Assembly (NCBI GenBank): GCA_041391925.1
Contig: JAWKNA010000007.1
Location: forward strand, 62,001-126,000
From: JBPOFM01 sp041391925
GTDB lineage: Bacteria > Bacteroidota > Bacteroidia > Flavobacteriales > Flavobacteriaceae
Direction of reading: 5' to 3'
Length of the DNA: 64,000 nucleotides
The notes below the pieces were generated by a model. That model searched no databases. It was not told the origin of the DNA and saw nothing but the letters and a program-made list of their open reading frames with translations. Below, piece after piece: positions 9,160 to 18,330 of this stretch. The position numbers and the translations under genes were made by a program. The first letter of the stretch is position 1. The number at the start of each line of letters is the position of its first letter.

Positions 9160-10788
9160 ATGAAAAATTTAAATAAAATTATTGGACTAATAGCATTGGT
9201 CATCTGTTTAGGAAGTTGTCAAGAAGATGATACCAGTGTTGGAGACATTATTGCTCCTACCAATATTGTTGTAAGCTCAGAGGTTGTTGGACAAGATGCC
9301 GATAATCCTTATGGTGATGGTAGTGGTGTAGTTAACTTTTCTGCAAATGCTGATAATGCCATAACATATAAATTTGTTACTACTGGCGGCGAACAAGTAT
9401 CTCCATCAGGCAATGCCGCTATTACTTTTACAAGTCTAGGTGTCAATACCTACCAAGTTGCAGTTGTAGCAATTGGTACAGGAGGTGTCACCTCTTCCAC
9501 TACCGTTGAAGTAGAAGTGCTAGTTACGTACGCACCACCAGCAGATTTATTGGAAAAGTTGGTTGGAGATGGTAGTAAAACCTGGCGTATTAAATCCGAA
9601 AAACAAGCTCATTTTGGACTTGGTCCTGTTGGAGGAACAATTCCATGTGAATGGTATGGTGCTGGTCCAGAAGAGAAGGCAGGGACAGGAATGTATGATG
9701 ATCGTTATATTTTTAATAGCGATGGTACATTTGAACATGTCACCGACAATACCAACGATGACCCAACAACAAACACTAGCGGAACTGTTTTTGGTCGCGA
9801 CCCAATGATTAATGAGTTGGGAGGAGTTGGAGGTGGTGAACAGCAAGGCGCTGATATCTTGAACTACCCTTTATCAGACTATTCAGAAGATTGGTCAATT
9901 ATTGCACCTGGTGGTGTTGAAACAATCATTCTAACTGGAACCGCATTCATGGGATATTACACAGGCGGCAATCATCACTATCAAATTTTTGACAGATCTG
10001 TTCCCAATGAGCTGCTCCTTAACACGGTTGATGGGAATGGTGAATTCAATTGGTGGTTTATTATAACTTCTCAGGAACCTGGCGAAGAAGAAGGTTTTAC
10101 AACTATATACAATAATTTGGTGTGGGAGGATAATTTTGACATCGATGGAGCTCCAGATTCAGCTAAATGGACGTATGATCTTGGTGCAGGTGGTTGGGGC
10201 AATGGCGAATTACAGACCTATACCAATACTTCGGAAAATGTCATTGTAGATGGTGGCTTCCTTAAAATCACCGCCAAAGCAAATGGTGGAGGCTATACTT
10301 CAGCAAGATTAAAATCAGAAAATTTATATGAATTTACCAATGGAAGGGTTGAGGTCAGGGCAAAACTGCCAAGCGGAATTGGTACTTGGCCTGCAATTTG
10401 GATGCTTGGAGCGAATTATGATGTTAATCCATGGCCAGGTTGTGGTGAAATAGATATCATGGAACAAACAGGACAAGATAAAAATACGACTCTTGGAACC
10501 TTACATTATCCAGGCGTGTCTCCTGGTGGTGGAAACTCTGCTTCCACATCCGTTCCAACATCTACAACAGAATTTCACAACTATACTGTAGAATGGACTC
10601 CAGATTTGATTACATTATTGGTAGACGATACTGTATATCATTCGGTTCCTAATGATGCGAGTACCCCTTTCAATAGCGATTTTTTCTTAATATTGAATAT
10701 CGCCATGGGTGGAAGTCTTGGTGGAACGGTAGATCCTGGCTTTACGGAATCATCTATGGAAATTGACTATGTTAGGGTTTACCAATAG
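9160..10788 (+). CDS. GH16-family endo-beta-1,3-glucanase lipoprotein with N-terminal PKD-like and binding modules
   Basis: A 542-residue lipoprotein (Cys20 in LGSC, then QEDD). Residues ~25-125 form a PKD/Ig-like domain. Residues ~127-300 are a diverged copy of the C-terminal module of the preceding lipoprotein (KTWRIKSE, GLGPVGG, YDDRYIFNSDGTF, GTAFMGYY). The catalytic GH16 domain spans ~310-542 and has the beta-bulge active-site motif GEIDIME, with E430 as nucleophile, D432, and E435 as acid/base. Such enzymes cut internal beta-1,3-glucan bonds (laminarinases), releasing oligosaccharides for SusCD. The lipid anchor suggests the outer-membrane surface. Only 14 bp separate it from the previous gene and the next ATG follows its stop directly. 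Confidence 0.92.
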   Translation: MKNLNKIIGLIALVICLGSCQEDDTSVGDIIAPTNIVVSSEVVGQDADNPYGDGSGVVNFSANADNAITYKFVTTGGEQVSPSGNAAITFTSLGVNTYQVAVVAIGTGGVTSSTTVEVEVLVTYAPPADLLEKLVGDGSKTWRIKSEKQAHFGLGPVGGTIPCEWYGAGPEEKAGTGMYDDRYIFNSDGTFEHVTDNTNDDPTTNTSGTVFGRDPMINELGGVGGGEQQGADILNYPLSDYSEDWSIIAPGGVETIILTGTAFMGYYTGGNHHYQIFDRSVPNELLLNTVDGNGEFNWWFIITSQEPGEEEGFTTIYNNLVWEDNFDIDGAPDSAKWTYDLGAGGWGNGELQTYTNTSENVIVDGGFLKITAKANGGGYTSARLKSENLYEFTNGRVEVRAKLPSGIGTWPAIWMLGANYDVNPWPGCGEIDIMEQTGQDKNTTLGTLHYPGVSPGGGNSASTSVPTSTTEFHNYTVEWTPDLITLLVDDTVYHSVPNDASTPFNSDFFLILNIAMGGSLGGTVDPGFTESSMEIDYVRVYQ

Positions 10789-13086
10789 ATGAAAAAACTC
10801 TTTTTTACAATTGTTTTGATTAGCTCGATATGCGCATTGGTGTCATGTAGTGATGCCAATGCAACTATCTCACCTATAATTGGGAAAAAACCGGTCATTG
10901 ATTCCATTGAGATTAAAGTCAATGCCTTATTGAGCAAAATGACTCTGGAAGAGAAGATTGGTCAGATGAACCAGTACAATGGCTTTTGGGATGTCACGGG
11001 GCCTGTTCCAAATAATGGCGATGCTGCAAAAAAGTATGAGCATTTACAAAAGGGTTGGGTTGGCTCCATGCTGAATGTTCGGGGAGTCAAAGAAGTAAGA
11101 GCTGTTCAAAAAATAGCTGTGGAAAAAACTCGTCTTGGCATCCCTTTAATCATAGGGTTTGATGTCATCCATGGCTACAAGACCATAAGTCCCATTCCCT
11201 TGGCCGAAGCTGCCAGTTGGGATTTGGAGGCCATGAAATTATCGGCACAAGTAGCTGCAGAAGAAGCTTCGGCTGCTGGCATCAACTGGACTTTTGCTCC
11301 AATGGTAGACATTTCGAGAGATCCTCGTTGGGGACGTGTCATGGAAGGCGCAGGTGAAGACCCTTATTTAGGTTCTAAAATTGCTATTGCACGAGTTCAA
11401 GGATTTCAAGGAAAAGATTTGTCATCATCTAACACCATTTTAGCCTGTGCTAAACATTTTGCTGGTTATGCTTTTGCTGAAGCTGGAAGAGATTACAATA
11501 CAGTGGATGTAGGAACCTCCACACTTCATAACATTATTTTTCCACCGTTTAAAGCAGCAGCCGATGCAGGAGTAGGCACATTTATGAACTCATTCAATGA
11601 ACTGAATGGGATTCCAGCTACAGGCAACAGTTTTCTACAACGTGAAATTTTGAAAGGCAAATGGGGTTTTAAAGGCTTTGTAGTCTCCGATTGGGGCTCA
11701 ATGATGGAAATGATTGCACACAGACAAGCAAAAGATTTGGAACAAGCTGCAGAAATTGCTGTCAAAGGTGGTTCGGATATGGATATGGAATCTTACGGCT
11801 ACATTAAGGAATTGGCTACACTAGTTACCTCTGGAAAAGTGGACGAAAATTTGATTGATGATGCTGTCAAACGTATTTTAAGAATGAAATATGAATTGGG
11901 GCTCTTTGATGATCCATACAAGTACTGTAATGAAGAAACCGAAAAAGAGATTACAGGAAGCAAACGTATCAATGACGCAGTTCTCGATATGGCTAAAAAA
12001 TCTATTGTACTCCTTAAAAATGAAAACAACAGTCTACCTCTTAAAAAACAAGGACTAAAAATCGCCTTAATAGGAGCTCTGGCAAATGACAAAACCAGTC
12101 CTTTGGGAAGTTGGCGAGGTGGAAGTGATGATAATACTGCAATTTCTGTATTGGAAGGCATGAAGGCTTATAAAGGAAACACATTGACATTCAGCAAAGG
12201 TGCAGATTTAAGTGTTGGACAAACATTATTTGCAAAAGAATTGACTTTGAATGTATCAGACAAAAGTGGATTTGCTGATGCGGTAAAAAAGGCAAAAGAA
12301 GCTGATGTGGTGGTAATGGTTTTGGGAGAGCATGGCTTACAAACTGGTGAGGGTAGAAGCCAATCCAATTTAGAACTACCAGGAGTACAGCAAGAATTAT
12401 TGGAAACTGTCTATAAAGCTAATAAGAATATAGTTTTGGTTCTTAACAACGGAAGACCATTGGCGATTCAATGGGCTGATGACCATATTCCTGCCATTGT
12501 AGAAGCTTGGCAATTGGGAACACAAAGTGGTAATGCCATTGCCCAAGTGTTATATGGGGATTACAATCCAAGCGGAAAACTACCGATGACATTTCCTAAA
12601 AATGTAGGCCAAGTGCCCATATATTATAATCACAAAAGTACAGGGAGACCAAATTTGCCATCTCCAGGTGAGGTGTTTTGGTCTCATTATACCGATGTCA
12701 GTAATGAACCATTATATCCTTTTGGATTTGGATTGAGTTATACCACATTTGCATATAATAATTTAAAAGTAAATGTCATAGATAATGATAAGGTAAAAGT
12801 TTCTGTTGATTTGACAAATACTGGAAAAGTCAAAGGCAAGGAAGTCGCCCAATTGTATTTAAGGGATGAATTCGCTAGCATAACACGTCCTGTTAGGGAG
12901 TTGAAAGGATTTGAACTGGTTGAACTCAATCCCAATGAAACGAAAACCTTGAATTTTGAATTGACTCAATCCGAATTGGGGTTTTATGATAATGATGGAA
13001 ATTACCTCATTGAGCCTGGAGGTTTTACGGTGTTCGTCGGTGGAGACTCCAACGCTAGGTTAGAAGCAAAATTTGAATTGAAATGA
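10789..13086 (+). CDS. GH3-family beta-glucosidase (lipoprotein)
   Basis: A 765-residue exo-acting glycoside hydrolase that removes terminal glucose from beta-gluco-oligosaccharides. A lipobox (LVSC, Cys20) precedes the GH3 N domain. The catalytic nucleophile is D301 in VVSDWGS, and KHFAGY is the substrate-contact motif. A GH3 C domain follows (EGRSQSNLELPGVQ), then a C-terminal FnIII-like domain after YPFGFGLSYT. Length is typical of BglX-type enzymes. The start codon abuts the GH16 stop (zero gap) and its own stop overlaps the next start in ATGA, so the three enzymes are very probably translationally coupled. Likely location is periplasm or outer membrane. Linkage preference (beta-1,3 versus mixed) is inferred from the GH16 partners. 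Confidence 0.93.
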   Translation: MKKLFFTIVLISSICALVSCSDANATISPIIGKKPVIDSIEIKVNALLSKMTLEEKIGQMNQYNGFWDVTGPVPNNGDAAKKYEHLQKGWVGSMLNVRGVKEVRAVQKIAVEKTRLGIPLIIGFDVIHGYKTISPIPLAEAASWDLEAMKLSAQVAAEEASAAGINWTFAPMVDISRDPRWGRVMEGAGEDPYLGSKIAIARVQGFQGKDLSSSNTILACAKHFAGYAFAEAGRDYNTVDVGTSTLHNIIFPPFKAAADAGVGTFMNSFNELNGIPATGNSFLQREILKGKWGFKGFVVSDWGSMMEMIAHRQAKDLEQAAEIAVKGGSDMDMESYGYIKELATLVTSGKVDENLIDDAVKRILRMKYELGLFDDPYKYCNEETEKEITGSKRINDAVLDMAKKSIVLLKNENNSLPLKKQGLKIALIGALANDKTSPLGSWRGGSDDNTAISVLEGMKAYKGNTLTFSKGADLSVGQTLFAKELTLNVSDKSGFADAVKKAKEADVVVMVLGEHGLQTGEGRSQSNLELPGVQQELLETVYKANKNIVLVLNNGRPLAIQWADDHIPAIVEAWQLGTQSGNAIAQVLYGDYNPSGKLPMTFPKNVGQVPIYYNHKSTGRPNLPSPGEVFWSHYTDVSNEPLYPFGFGLSYTTFAYNNLKVNVIDNDKVKVSVDLTNTGKVKGKEVAQLYLRDEFASITRPVRELKGFELVELNPNETKTLNFELTQSELGFYDNDGNYLIEPGGFTVFVGGDSNARLEAKFELK

Positions 13087-13844
13087 AAAAACTTATTTAT
13101 ACGATTATTACTTTTTTTGCGCTGGGTGCATTAAGCACAAATGCCCAGAAACTCATTTTTGAAGAACAGTTTGATGGAAATGCATTGAACGAATCCATTT
13201 GGAATTACGAATTGGGCGATGGATGTCCAAACTGTGGTTGGGGCAACAACGAACGTCAATTATATACAAAGGAAAATTTAGAAGTTAATAATGGTCATTT
13301 GATTATTACTGCAACCAAAGATGCTGATAAGTATCATTCTGCGCGTATTACAACCAAAAACAAATTTGAATTTCAATATGGAACCATAGAAGTCAAAGCT
13401 AAATTACCTACTGGCCAAGGCATTTGGCCAGCTATATGGATGTTGGGAAGTAACATTTCCGAAGTGGGTTGGCCAAAATCAGGGGAAGTGGACATTATGG
13501 AATATGTAGGACGCACACCTCACGAAATCCATACGACACTGCACACACAGGATAGTTATGGCAAGTCAGTGAACACGAAAATCACAACTGTCGAAACGAT
13601 TGAAGAAGGTTTTCATCTCTACAAAGCCAATTGGACAAAGGATGCCATCCAGTTTTTCATAGATGATGCTATGGTTTATACTTTTTCACCCGAATTAAAA
13701 GATGAGAATATCTGGCCATTTGACCAACCATTTTATGTCATTCTCAATATGGCCATAGGAGGAAACTTTGGAGGTCCAGATGTAAATGATGCCATCTTTC
13801 CGCAACAATTCATTGTTGATTACGTGAAGGTTTATGAAAATTAA
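13083..13844 (+). CDS. GH16-family secreted endo-beta-glucanase (laminarinase-like), single domain
   Basis: A 253-residue enzyme with a cleavable signal peptide (about 1-21, ends ALSTNAQ) and only a GH16 domain. The active site GEVDIME gives E135 nucleophile, D137 and E140 acid/base; the extra methionine is the beta-bulge form typical of laminarinases. The glycine- and aspartate-rich entry (YELGDGCPNCGWGNNERQ) is also usual. It overlaps the GH3 stop by 4 bp (ATGA). Having no lipobox, it should be periplasmic or released, complementing the lipid-anchored GH16 two genes upstream. It is the last gene before a strong hairpin. Confidence 0.93.
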   Translation: MKKLIYTIITFFALGALSTNAQKLIFEEQFDGNALNESIWNYELGDGCPNCGWGNNERQLYTKENLEVNNGHLIITATKDADKYHSARITTKNKFEFQYGTIEVKAKLPTGQGIWPAIWMLGSNISEVGWPKSGEVDIMEYVGRTPHEIHTTLHTQDSYGKSVNTKITTVETIEEGFHLYKANWTKDAIQFFIDDAMVYTFSPELKDENIWPFDQPFYVILNMAIGGNFGGPDVNDAIFPQQFIVDYVKVYEN

Positions 13845-13885
13845 CATCATTGTATAAAAAAATTAAACAACTTTTTTGAAATCGA

Positions 13886-13921
13886 AATAAAGAGTGTATT
13901 TTTATCAATACACTCTTTATT
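13886..13921. terminator. Perfect 15-bp inverted repeat ending the glucan operon (terminator, possibly also an operator)
   Basis: Arms AATAAAGAGTGTATT (13886-13900) and its exact reverse complement (13907-13921) surround a 6-nt loop, 41 bp after the GH16 stop and 12 bp before the LacI-family start. The T-run after the stem is poor, so termination may be weak. The position would also suit a binding site controlling the LacI gene. Confidence 0.6.
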
Positions 13922-13933
13922 GTTTAATAACCA

Positions 13934-14941
13934 ATGGTAACGCTCAAACAACTCGCCGAAAAACTAAATGTTTCTGTATCTACAGTCTCTAAGGCGCTAC
14001 ACGAAAGCGATGAAATCAGCAAAGAAACCATTGAGCGTGTCAAAACTTTAGCAAAGGAACTCAATTACCAACCCAATAAGGTAGCATTGAGCCTAAAAAG
14101 CAACAAAACCAAAACATTGGGTGTTATCATACCCAATATTCTAAATCATTTTTTTGCAAAAGTATTGTATGGCATTGAAGAGGAAGCCTCTAAAAAGGGT
14201 TATGACATTATCATTTGCATCAGTAATGAAATGTACACCAAGGAATTACAAAGTTTGGAGGTTTTGGGCAATGGGAGTGTTGATGGGTTTATCATCTCTA
14301 TTGCCGAAGAAACCCAAATAAAAAACAAAACTCAACATATTGATAGTGTTTTGCAACAGAACCTTCCGATTGTCATGTTTGACAGAGTATCTGATGCCAT
14401 TGATTGCGATAAAGTCATTATCGATGATTTTGGGGCTGCATATGAGGCAACTAAGTATCTTTTGGATGAAGGCAGAAAACAAATAGTATTATTGAGCGAT
14501 ATTGAAGAATTGAGTGTTGGAAAATTGCGGGTGAATGGTTATTTAAAAGCTTTGGAAGACACCAAGAATTATAACAATAAACCTGTTTTGATTCATGTGG
14601 GGAATAATGATAATATTGAGGAATGCATTGAAACATTATACAAAAAATATCCAAAGGTGGATGGCATTCTCTCCATTGACAACACTACTGGTGTTGTGGC
14701 ACTTCACAAAGCTTTAAAAAGAGGCATAAAAGTACCAAAAGAACTTTCCATCATCGGTTTTTCAGATGAAAATGTTCTGCCATTTACAGATCCAAAACTC
14801 TCAACCATCTCACAACACGCTGTTGATATCGGTAAGGCTTCTGTAGATATGTTGTTGGAACGTATCAAACATGGCTCAACAAGCAATTTTAAAGTAAAAA
14901 CCATTAAGACGAATCTTGTCTTGAAGGATACGACCAAATAA
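13934..14941 (+). CDS. LacI-family transcriptional regulator
   Basis: A 335-residue repressor/activator. An N-terminal LacI helix-turn-helix (about 2-50: TLKQLAEKLNVSVSTVSKAL, then LNYQPNKVALSLKSNKT, the hinge) is followed by a periplasmic-binding-protein-like sugar sensor (LGVIIPNILNHFFAKVLYGI; VDGILSIDNTTGVVALHKAL). It lies immediately after the last glycanase gene, suggesting that it answers to a breakdown product such as glucose or a disaccharide and tunes the locus or central sugar metabolism. Ligand and targets cannot be read from sequence. Together with the propeller/LuxR protein at the other end, the locus is bracketed by two regulators. Confidence 0.93.
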   Translation: MVTLKQLAEKLNVSVSTVSKALHESDEISKETIERVKTLAKELNYQPNKVALSLKSNKTKTLGVIIPNILNHFFAKVLYGIEEEASKKGYDIIICISNEMYTKELQSLEVLGNGSVDGFIISIAEETQIKNKTQHIDSVLQQNLPIVMFDRVSDAIDCDKVIIDDFGAAYEATKYLLDEGRKQIVLLSDIEELSVGKLRVNGYLKALEDTKNYNNKPVLIHVGNNDNIEECIETLYKKYPKVDGILSIDNTTGVVALHKALKRGIKVPKELSIIGFSDENVLPFTDPKLSTISQHAVDIGKASVDMLLERIKHGSTSNFKVKTIKTNLVLKDTTK

Positions 14942-14989
14942 TAAAATCTATCAAAAAAAAAATTGTTTTCATTGTAACATTCTAATTTT

Positions 14990-15001
14990 TAGGACGTCCT
15001 A
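14990..15001. promoter_or_regulatory. 12-bp perfect palindrome TAGGACGTCCTA
   Basis: It lies between the LacI gene and the DUF4870 gene, 31 bp before the latter's start. Central CG and twofold symmetry suggest a protein-binding site. No known regulator is assigned. Confidence 0.3.
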
Positions 15002-15032
15002 TCCATACATCAATCAATTAAATACCATCACA

Positions 15033-15371
15033 ATGAGAGAAGATAGACAATTAATCGTTATTGCCCATTTAAGCCAGTTGATAAGCTTGGTTACTGGGTT
15101 TGGAAGTTTAATCGTGCCATTGATTATTTGGATTACCCAAAAGGAAAAAGTATTTCAGATGGATGCACATGGCAAGAATATCATCAATTTTCAATTGAGT
15201 TTAATCGTGTATTGCATCATTTGCATTCCATTGATATTGTTGTTTGGTCTTGGGCTTTTGGGCTTTATCGTTCTTGGGATAGCCTCCATTATTTGTCCGG
15301 TTATCAATGCCATTAAAGCCAACAATGGAGAAACACCAACCTATCCTTTATCTTTTAGTTTTATTAGTTAG
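15033..15371 (+). CDS. DUF4870-family small membrane protein
   Basis: A 112-residue protein with about three hydrophobic segments (about 10-35, 48-72, 72-92). The pattern LIVIAHLSQLISLVTGFGSL, then PLIIWITQKEKVFQMDAHGK and NFQLSLIVY, is the hallmark of the DUF4870 (Tic20-like) family. The function of this inner-membrane family is not established. It stands alone, with a strong terminator hairpin after it and dnaN converging from the other side. Confidence 0.85.
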   Translation: MREDRQLIVIAHLSQLISLVTGFGSLIVPLIIWITQKEKVFQMDAHGKNIINFQLSLIVYCIICIPLILLFGLGLLGFIVLGIASIICPVINAIKANNGETPTYPLSFSFIS

Positions 15372-15395
15372 TTATTAGTTTTAGATGGATAAAGG

Positions 15396-15427
15396 AAAAA
15401 CGCTCACAATTTCTTGTGAGCGTTTTT
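15396..15427. terminator. Bidirectional intrinsic terminator between the DUF4870 gene and dnaN
   Basis: Stem AAAAACGCTCACAA / TTGTGAGCGTTTTT with a 4-nt loop, followed by a T-rich tail on the plus strand and a T-run on the minus strand. It serves both convergent transcripts. Confidence 0.9.
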
Positions 15428-15450
15428 ATTTTTTTTAAATATCTATATGG

Positions 15451-16569
15451 CTAATTGTTCAACATTACTGGCATCACCAACATCGTTACGCGTTCACCAT
15501 CATCCAATCCATCGGTAGGAGTCAGGATTCCTGCTCTGTTTGGCAGGCTCATTTCCAATTGCACATCATCTGAACTTAAATTGTTCAACATTTCCGTCAA
15601 GAAGCGAGAGTTGAAACCAATCTGCATGTCATCACCTTGGTAATCACAGCTCAAACGTTCTTCAGCTTTGTTAGAATAGTCAATGTCTTCAGCGGAGATA
15701 TTCAATTCGGCACCAGCAATTTTTAAGCGTATTTGATGTGTTGTCTTATTTGAGAAAATACTCACACGACGCACAGAGTTTAAGAACTGAGTTCTGTCTA
15801 TCGTCAATTTATTGGGATTTTCTTTTGGAATAACCGCTTCGTAGTTGGGGTATTTCCCATCAATCAAGCGACAAACCAACACGGAGTTCTCAAATGTGAA
15901 CTTGGCATTACTATCATTGTATTCAATTATGACGGGTTCATCAGTTGTTGCCAAGATACCTTTCAAAAGATTCAAGGGTTTCTTCGGCATGATAAACTCA
16001 GCCACCTGAGAAGCTTTTACATCCTCTCTTGTATATTTGACCAATTTATGAGCATCAGTTGCTACAAAGGTCAATCCTTCTGTAGAAAACTGAAAGAATA
16101 CGCCACTCATCACGGGTCGTAAATCATCGTTACCAGCCGCAAAAATGGTTTTACTAATGGCAGTTGCCAAAATATCGCCTGAGATAGTTGTAGTGCTTGG
16201 ATCTTCGAGTGCTACCGCTTTTGGGAATTCATTTCCGTTGGCATATGCCAAGGCATATTTGCCATGGTTAGAACTGATTTCGACGGTATTGTTATCTTCA
16301 ACCACAAAGGTCAAGGGTTGTTCTGGAAAAGTCTTTAAGGTATCCAGTAGCAAACGAGCAGGTAAGGCGATGCTTCCATCAGTATCACTTTCCACATCTA
16401 TAACTGATGACATGGTAGTTTCTAAATCGCTAGCGGAAACTGTCAATTTTGAATCTTTCAATTCAAACAAAAAATTATCTAAAATGGGTAAGGTGTTCGA
16501 ATTGTTGATAACACCACCTAGAACTTGCAATTGCTTCAATAAATAGGTACTGGATACAATAAATTTCAT
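15451..16569 (-). CDS. dnaN: DNA polymerase III beta subunit (sliding clamp)
   Basis: A 372-residue clamp that encircles DNA and tethers polymerase III. Start MKFIVSSTYLLKQLQ and three repeated clamp domains (for example FFQFSTEGLTFVATDAHKL at the middle domain) match the family, and the length is standard. The C-terminus (TMLVMPVMLNN) is the expected processivity-partner pocket strand. As in other Flavobacteriaceae it is next to gld genes rather than dnaA. A -7-like TATATTTG on the minus strand at 16610-16617 is a fitting promoter element. Confidence 0.97.
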   Translation of the reverse strand: MKFIVSSTYLLKQLQVLGGVINNSNTLPILDNFLFELKDSKLTVSASDLETTMSSVIDVESDTDGSIALPARLLLDTLKTFPEQPLTFVVEDNNTVEISSNHGKYALAYANGNEFPKAVALEDPSTTTISGDILATAISKTIFAAGNDDLRPVMSGVFFQFSTEGLTFVATDAHKLVKYTREDVKASQVAEFIMPKKPLNLLKGILATTDEPVIIEYNDSNAKFTFENSVLVCRLIDGKYPNYEAVIPKENPNKLTIDRTQFLNSVRRVSIFSNKTTHQIRLKIAGAELNISAEDIDYSNKAEERLSCDYQGDDMQIGFNSRFLTEMLNNLSSDDVQLEMSLPNRAGILTPTDGLDDGERVTMLVMPVMLNN

Positions 16570-16609
16570 CTATGTGCTTTTATAATTGTGGTCAAATTAA
16601 TTGGTTCTA

Positions 16610-16617
16610 CAAATATA
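16610..16617 (-). promoter_or_regulatory. Candidate -7 element (TATATTTG) for dnaN
   Basis: It matches the Bacteroidota consensus TAnnTTTG, about 40 bp upstream of the dnaN start. No convincing -33 element at the right spacing was found. Confidence 0.4.
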
Positions 16618-16659
16618 TCCTAATCAGCTTGTTTTCTAAAACAAACTTATTAACAACTG

Positions 16660-18330
16660 TTAGGCATATCGCTTCTTTCGGAAATAGTTGAAGATGATGC
16701 CAAAAATCCCAAAAAACAGCAAGGGTAGGACAATGTTGATGACTTGCCATTTCGTTTTTTCGTCTTCCACTTTGTTTGAATCCAAAAAAGGAATGACCAC
16801 TTCTTTGGTGCGAATGTTTATAAGTCCATCATCGTTAAGCAAATAATTAACGGCATTTTCTAGGAATTCTTTATTTCCAAAACTTTTCCCGGACCAACGG
16901 TCAAATCCAAGTTCCTGTGGTTTTCCTTTTACCATATCATTTTTAATGACATCTCCATCAGCTATCACAATCATTTTGGTGGGAACACTGGTGTTCTTTT
17001 CTTCAGAAAGATGGAATGGTTTGATACGGTTATTATATACTGAGGTGAAATTGCCTTCCAATAATACCGCTAAGGTTTGGGGGCCTTTATTGTATGTTTC
17101 TGGGTTTGGTTCTTGTGTGACCATATCCAAGCTTATTTGCTTTGGAACACCATCAAGTTTTGTCAAATCTGAACTTCGCAATAGGATTGTTTTTTTGACG
17201 GAATTTTTCAATGTGTCAATTTGGCTTGCAAAATCAAACTTTACAAGGTTGAGATTGCTCGTAATGGGATGGTTGGGATTGGCACCAGCCAAAGGAGAAT
17301 ATTGCCATTTCACTGGCTGAAATTGTGCTTGACTGCCCTCTCCAATGGCCAACCAAATAGGAGCAGAGTAAAGGTCATTGACAATTTCAGGATTAATACG
17401 CACACCATATTTAAAGAAGAAATCATTCAAATTCAAATCACGCATAATAGCAACTGATTTTCCGGCATCGTTGTAAAGACTATCTTTGTCCATAACTATG
17501 GATTCGGTCAACCATAAGCTTTTGCCACCATTCATGGTGTATTGGTCCAGCACCAACTTTTCTTCTTCTGTGAATGCTTCAGTTGGTTTGGCAACGATGA
17601 TTAAATCATAGTTTTCAATTGCCTTTAAAGTCCCCTGCGGATTCTTTGCAACGCTATCCAAGGTAAATGGCGCCATGAAATAATGCTCACGGATGCTTGT
17701 GACAAAATCATAGATATAACCATCACCCAGTTCGCCATTGCCTTTTAGGATGGCTATTTTCTTGCTCTTTTCAGTAACAAGTTTTTTAAAACCTTCAGCA
17801 AAGGCATATTCAAGATTTTGAACGGAATTGGTAACAGTTTCATCTGCTGTGGCTCCGATGGTGTTTTTTATCAAAGGAATTTTGACCGTTTGGTCGTGGT
17901 AGCTTGCCAATGCCCAAGGAAAAATGAGTGCTTGCGAAGATTTACCGCTTTCAGTGGTAGATAATTGCAAGGGCTCAAGACCACGTTGTACTAATTGTTG
18001 GATGTTGGCATCTTTAGTTTTTTCATCTTCTAATGGATTGATGAAGTTGAACTTCACTTCGGAATTGTAAAGAGAAAATTCTTCAAGTATTTGTCGTGTT
18101 TCATTTTGTAAGCGACGATATTCTGAAGGAAAATCACCGTCCAAAAATACATCTACAATTAATGGTGAATCCACATTTTTCACCATATTCAAAGCCGATT
18201 CCGATAAGGAGTAACGATGATCTTGTGTTAAATCAAAACGTTTATAAATACGATTGCCCACAACATTCACAATAATGAGGATAAGCAACAATAGACCAAA
18301 TTTTTTGATATGTGATTTATTCTTCAGCAT
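16660..18330 (-). CDS. gldG: Gliding-motility ABC transporter substrate-binding-like subunit GldG
   Basis: 556 residues with an N-terminal membrane helix (about 10-27), a large extracytoplasmic domain, and a C-terminal helix (VINIVLPLLFFGIFGIIF) ending in basic residues. The N-terminal region (YRLQNETRQILEEFSLY, FINPLEDE) is typical of GldG and ABC_transp_aux proteins. With GldF (and GldA elsewhere) it forms the ABC complex associated with flavobacterial gliding. Its start overlaps the preceding 174-residue gene by 14 nt, so the two are co-translated. In many relatives gldF and gldG are adjacent; here one gene is inserted. Confidence 0.93.
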   Translation of the reverse strand: MLKNKSHIKKFGLLLLILIIVNVVGNRIYKRFDLTQDHRYSLSESALNMVKNVDSPLIVDVFLDGDFPSEYRRLQNETRQILEEFSLYNSEVKFNFINPLEDEKTKDANIQQLVQRGLEPLQLSTTESGKSSQALIFPWALASYHDQTVKIPLIKNTIGATADETVTNSVQNLEYAFAEGFKKLVTEKSKKIAILKGNGELGDGYIYDFVTSIREHYFMAPFTLDSVAKNPQGTLKAIENYDLIIVAKPTEAFTEEEKLVLDQYTMNGGKSLWLTESIVMDKDSLYNDAGKSVAIMRDLNLNDFFFKYGVRINPEIVNDLYSAPIWLAIGEGSQAQFQPVKWQYSPLAGANPNHPITSNLNLVKFDFASQIDTLKNSVKKTILLRSSDLTKLDGVPKQISLDMVTQEPNPETYNKGPQTLAVLLEGNFTSVYNNRIKPFHLSEEKNTSVPTKMIVIADGDVIKNDMVKGKPQELGFDRWSGKSFGNKEFLENAVNYLLNDDGLINIRTKEVVIPFLDSNKVEDEKTKWQVINIVLPLLFFGIFGIIFNYFRKKRYA

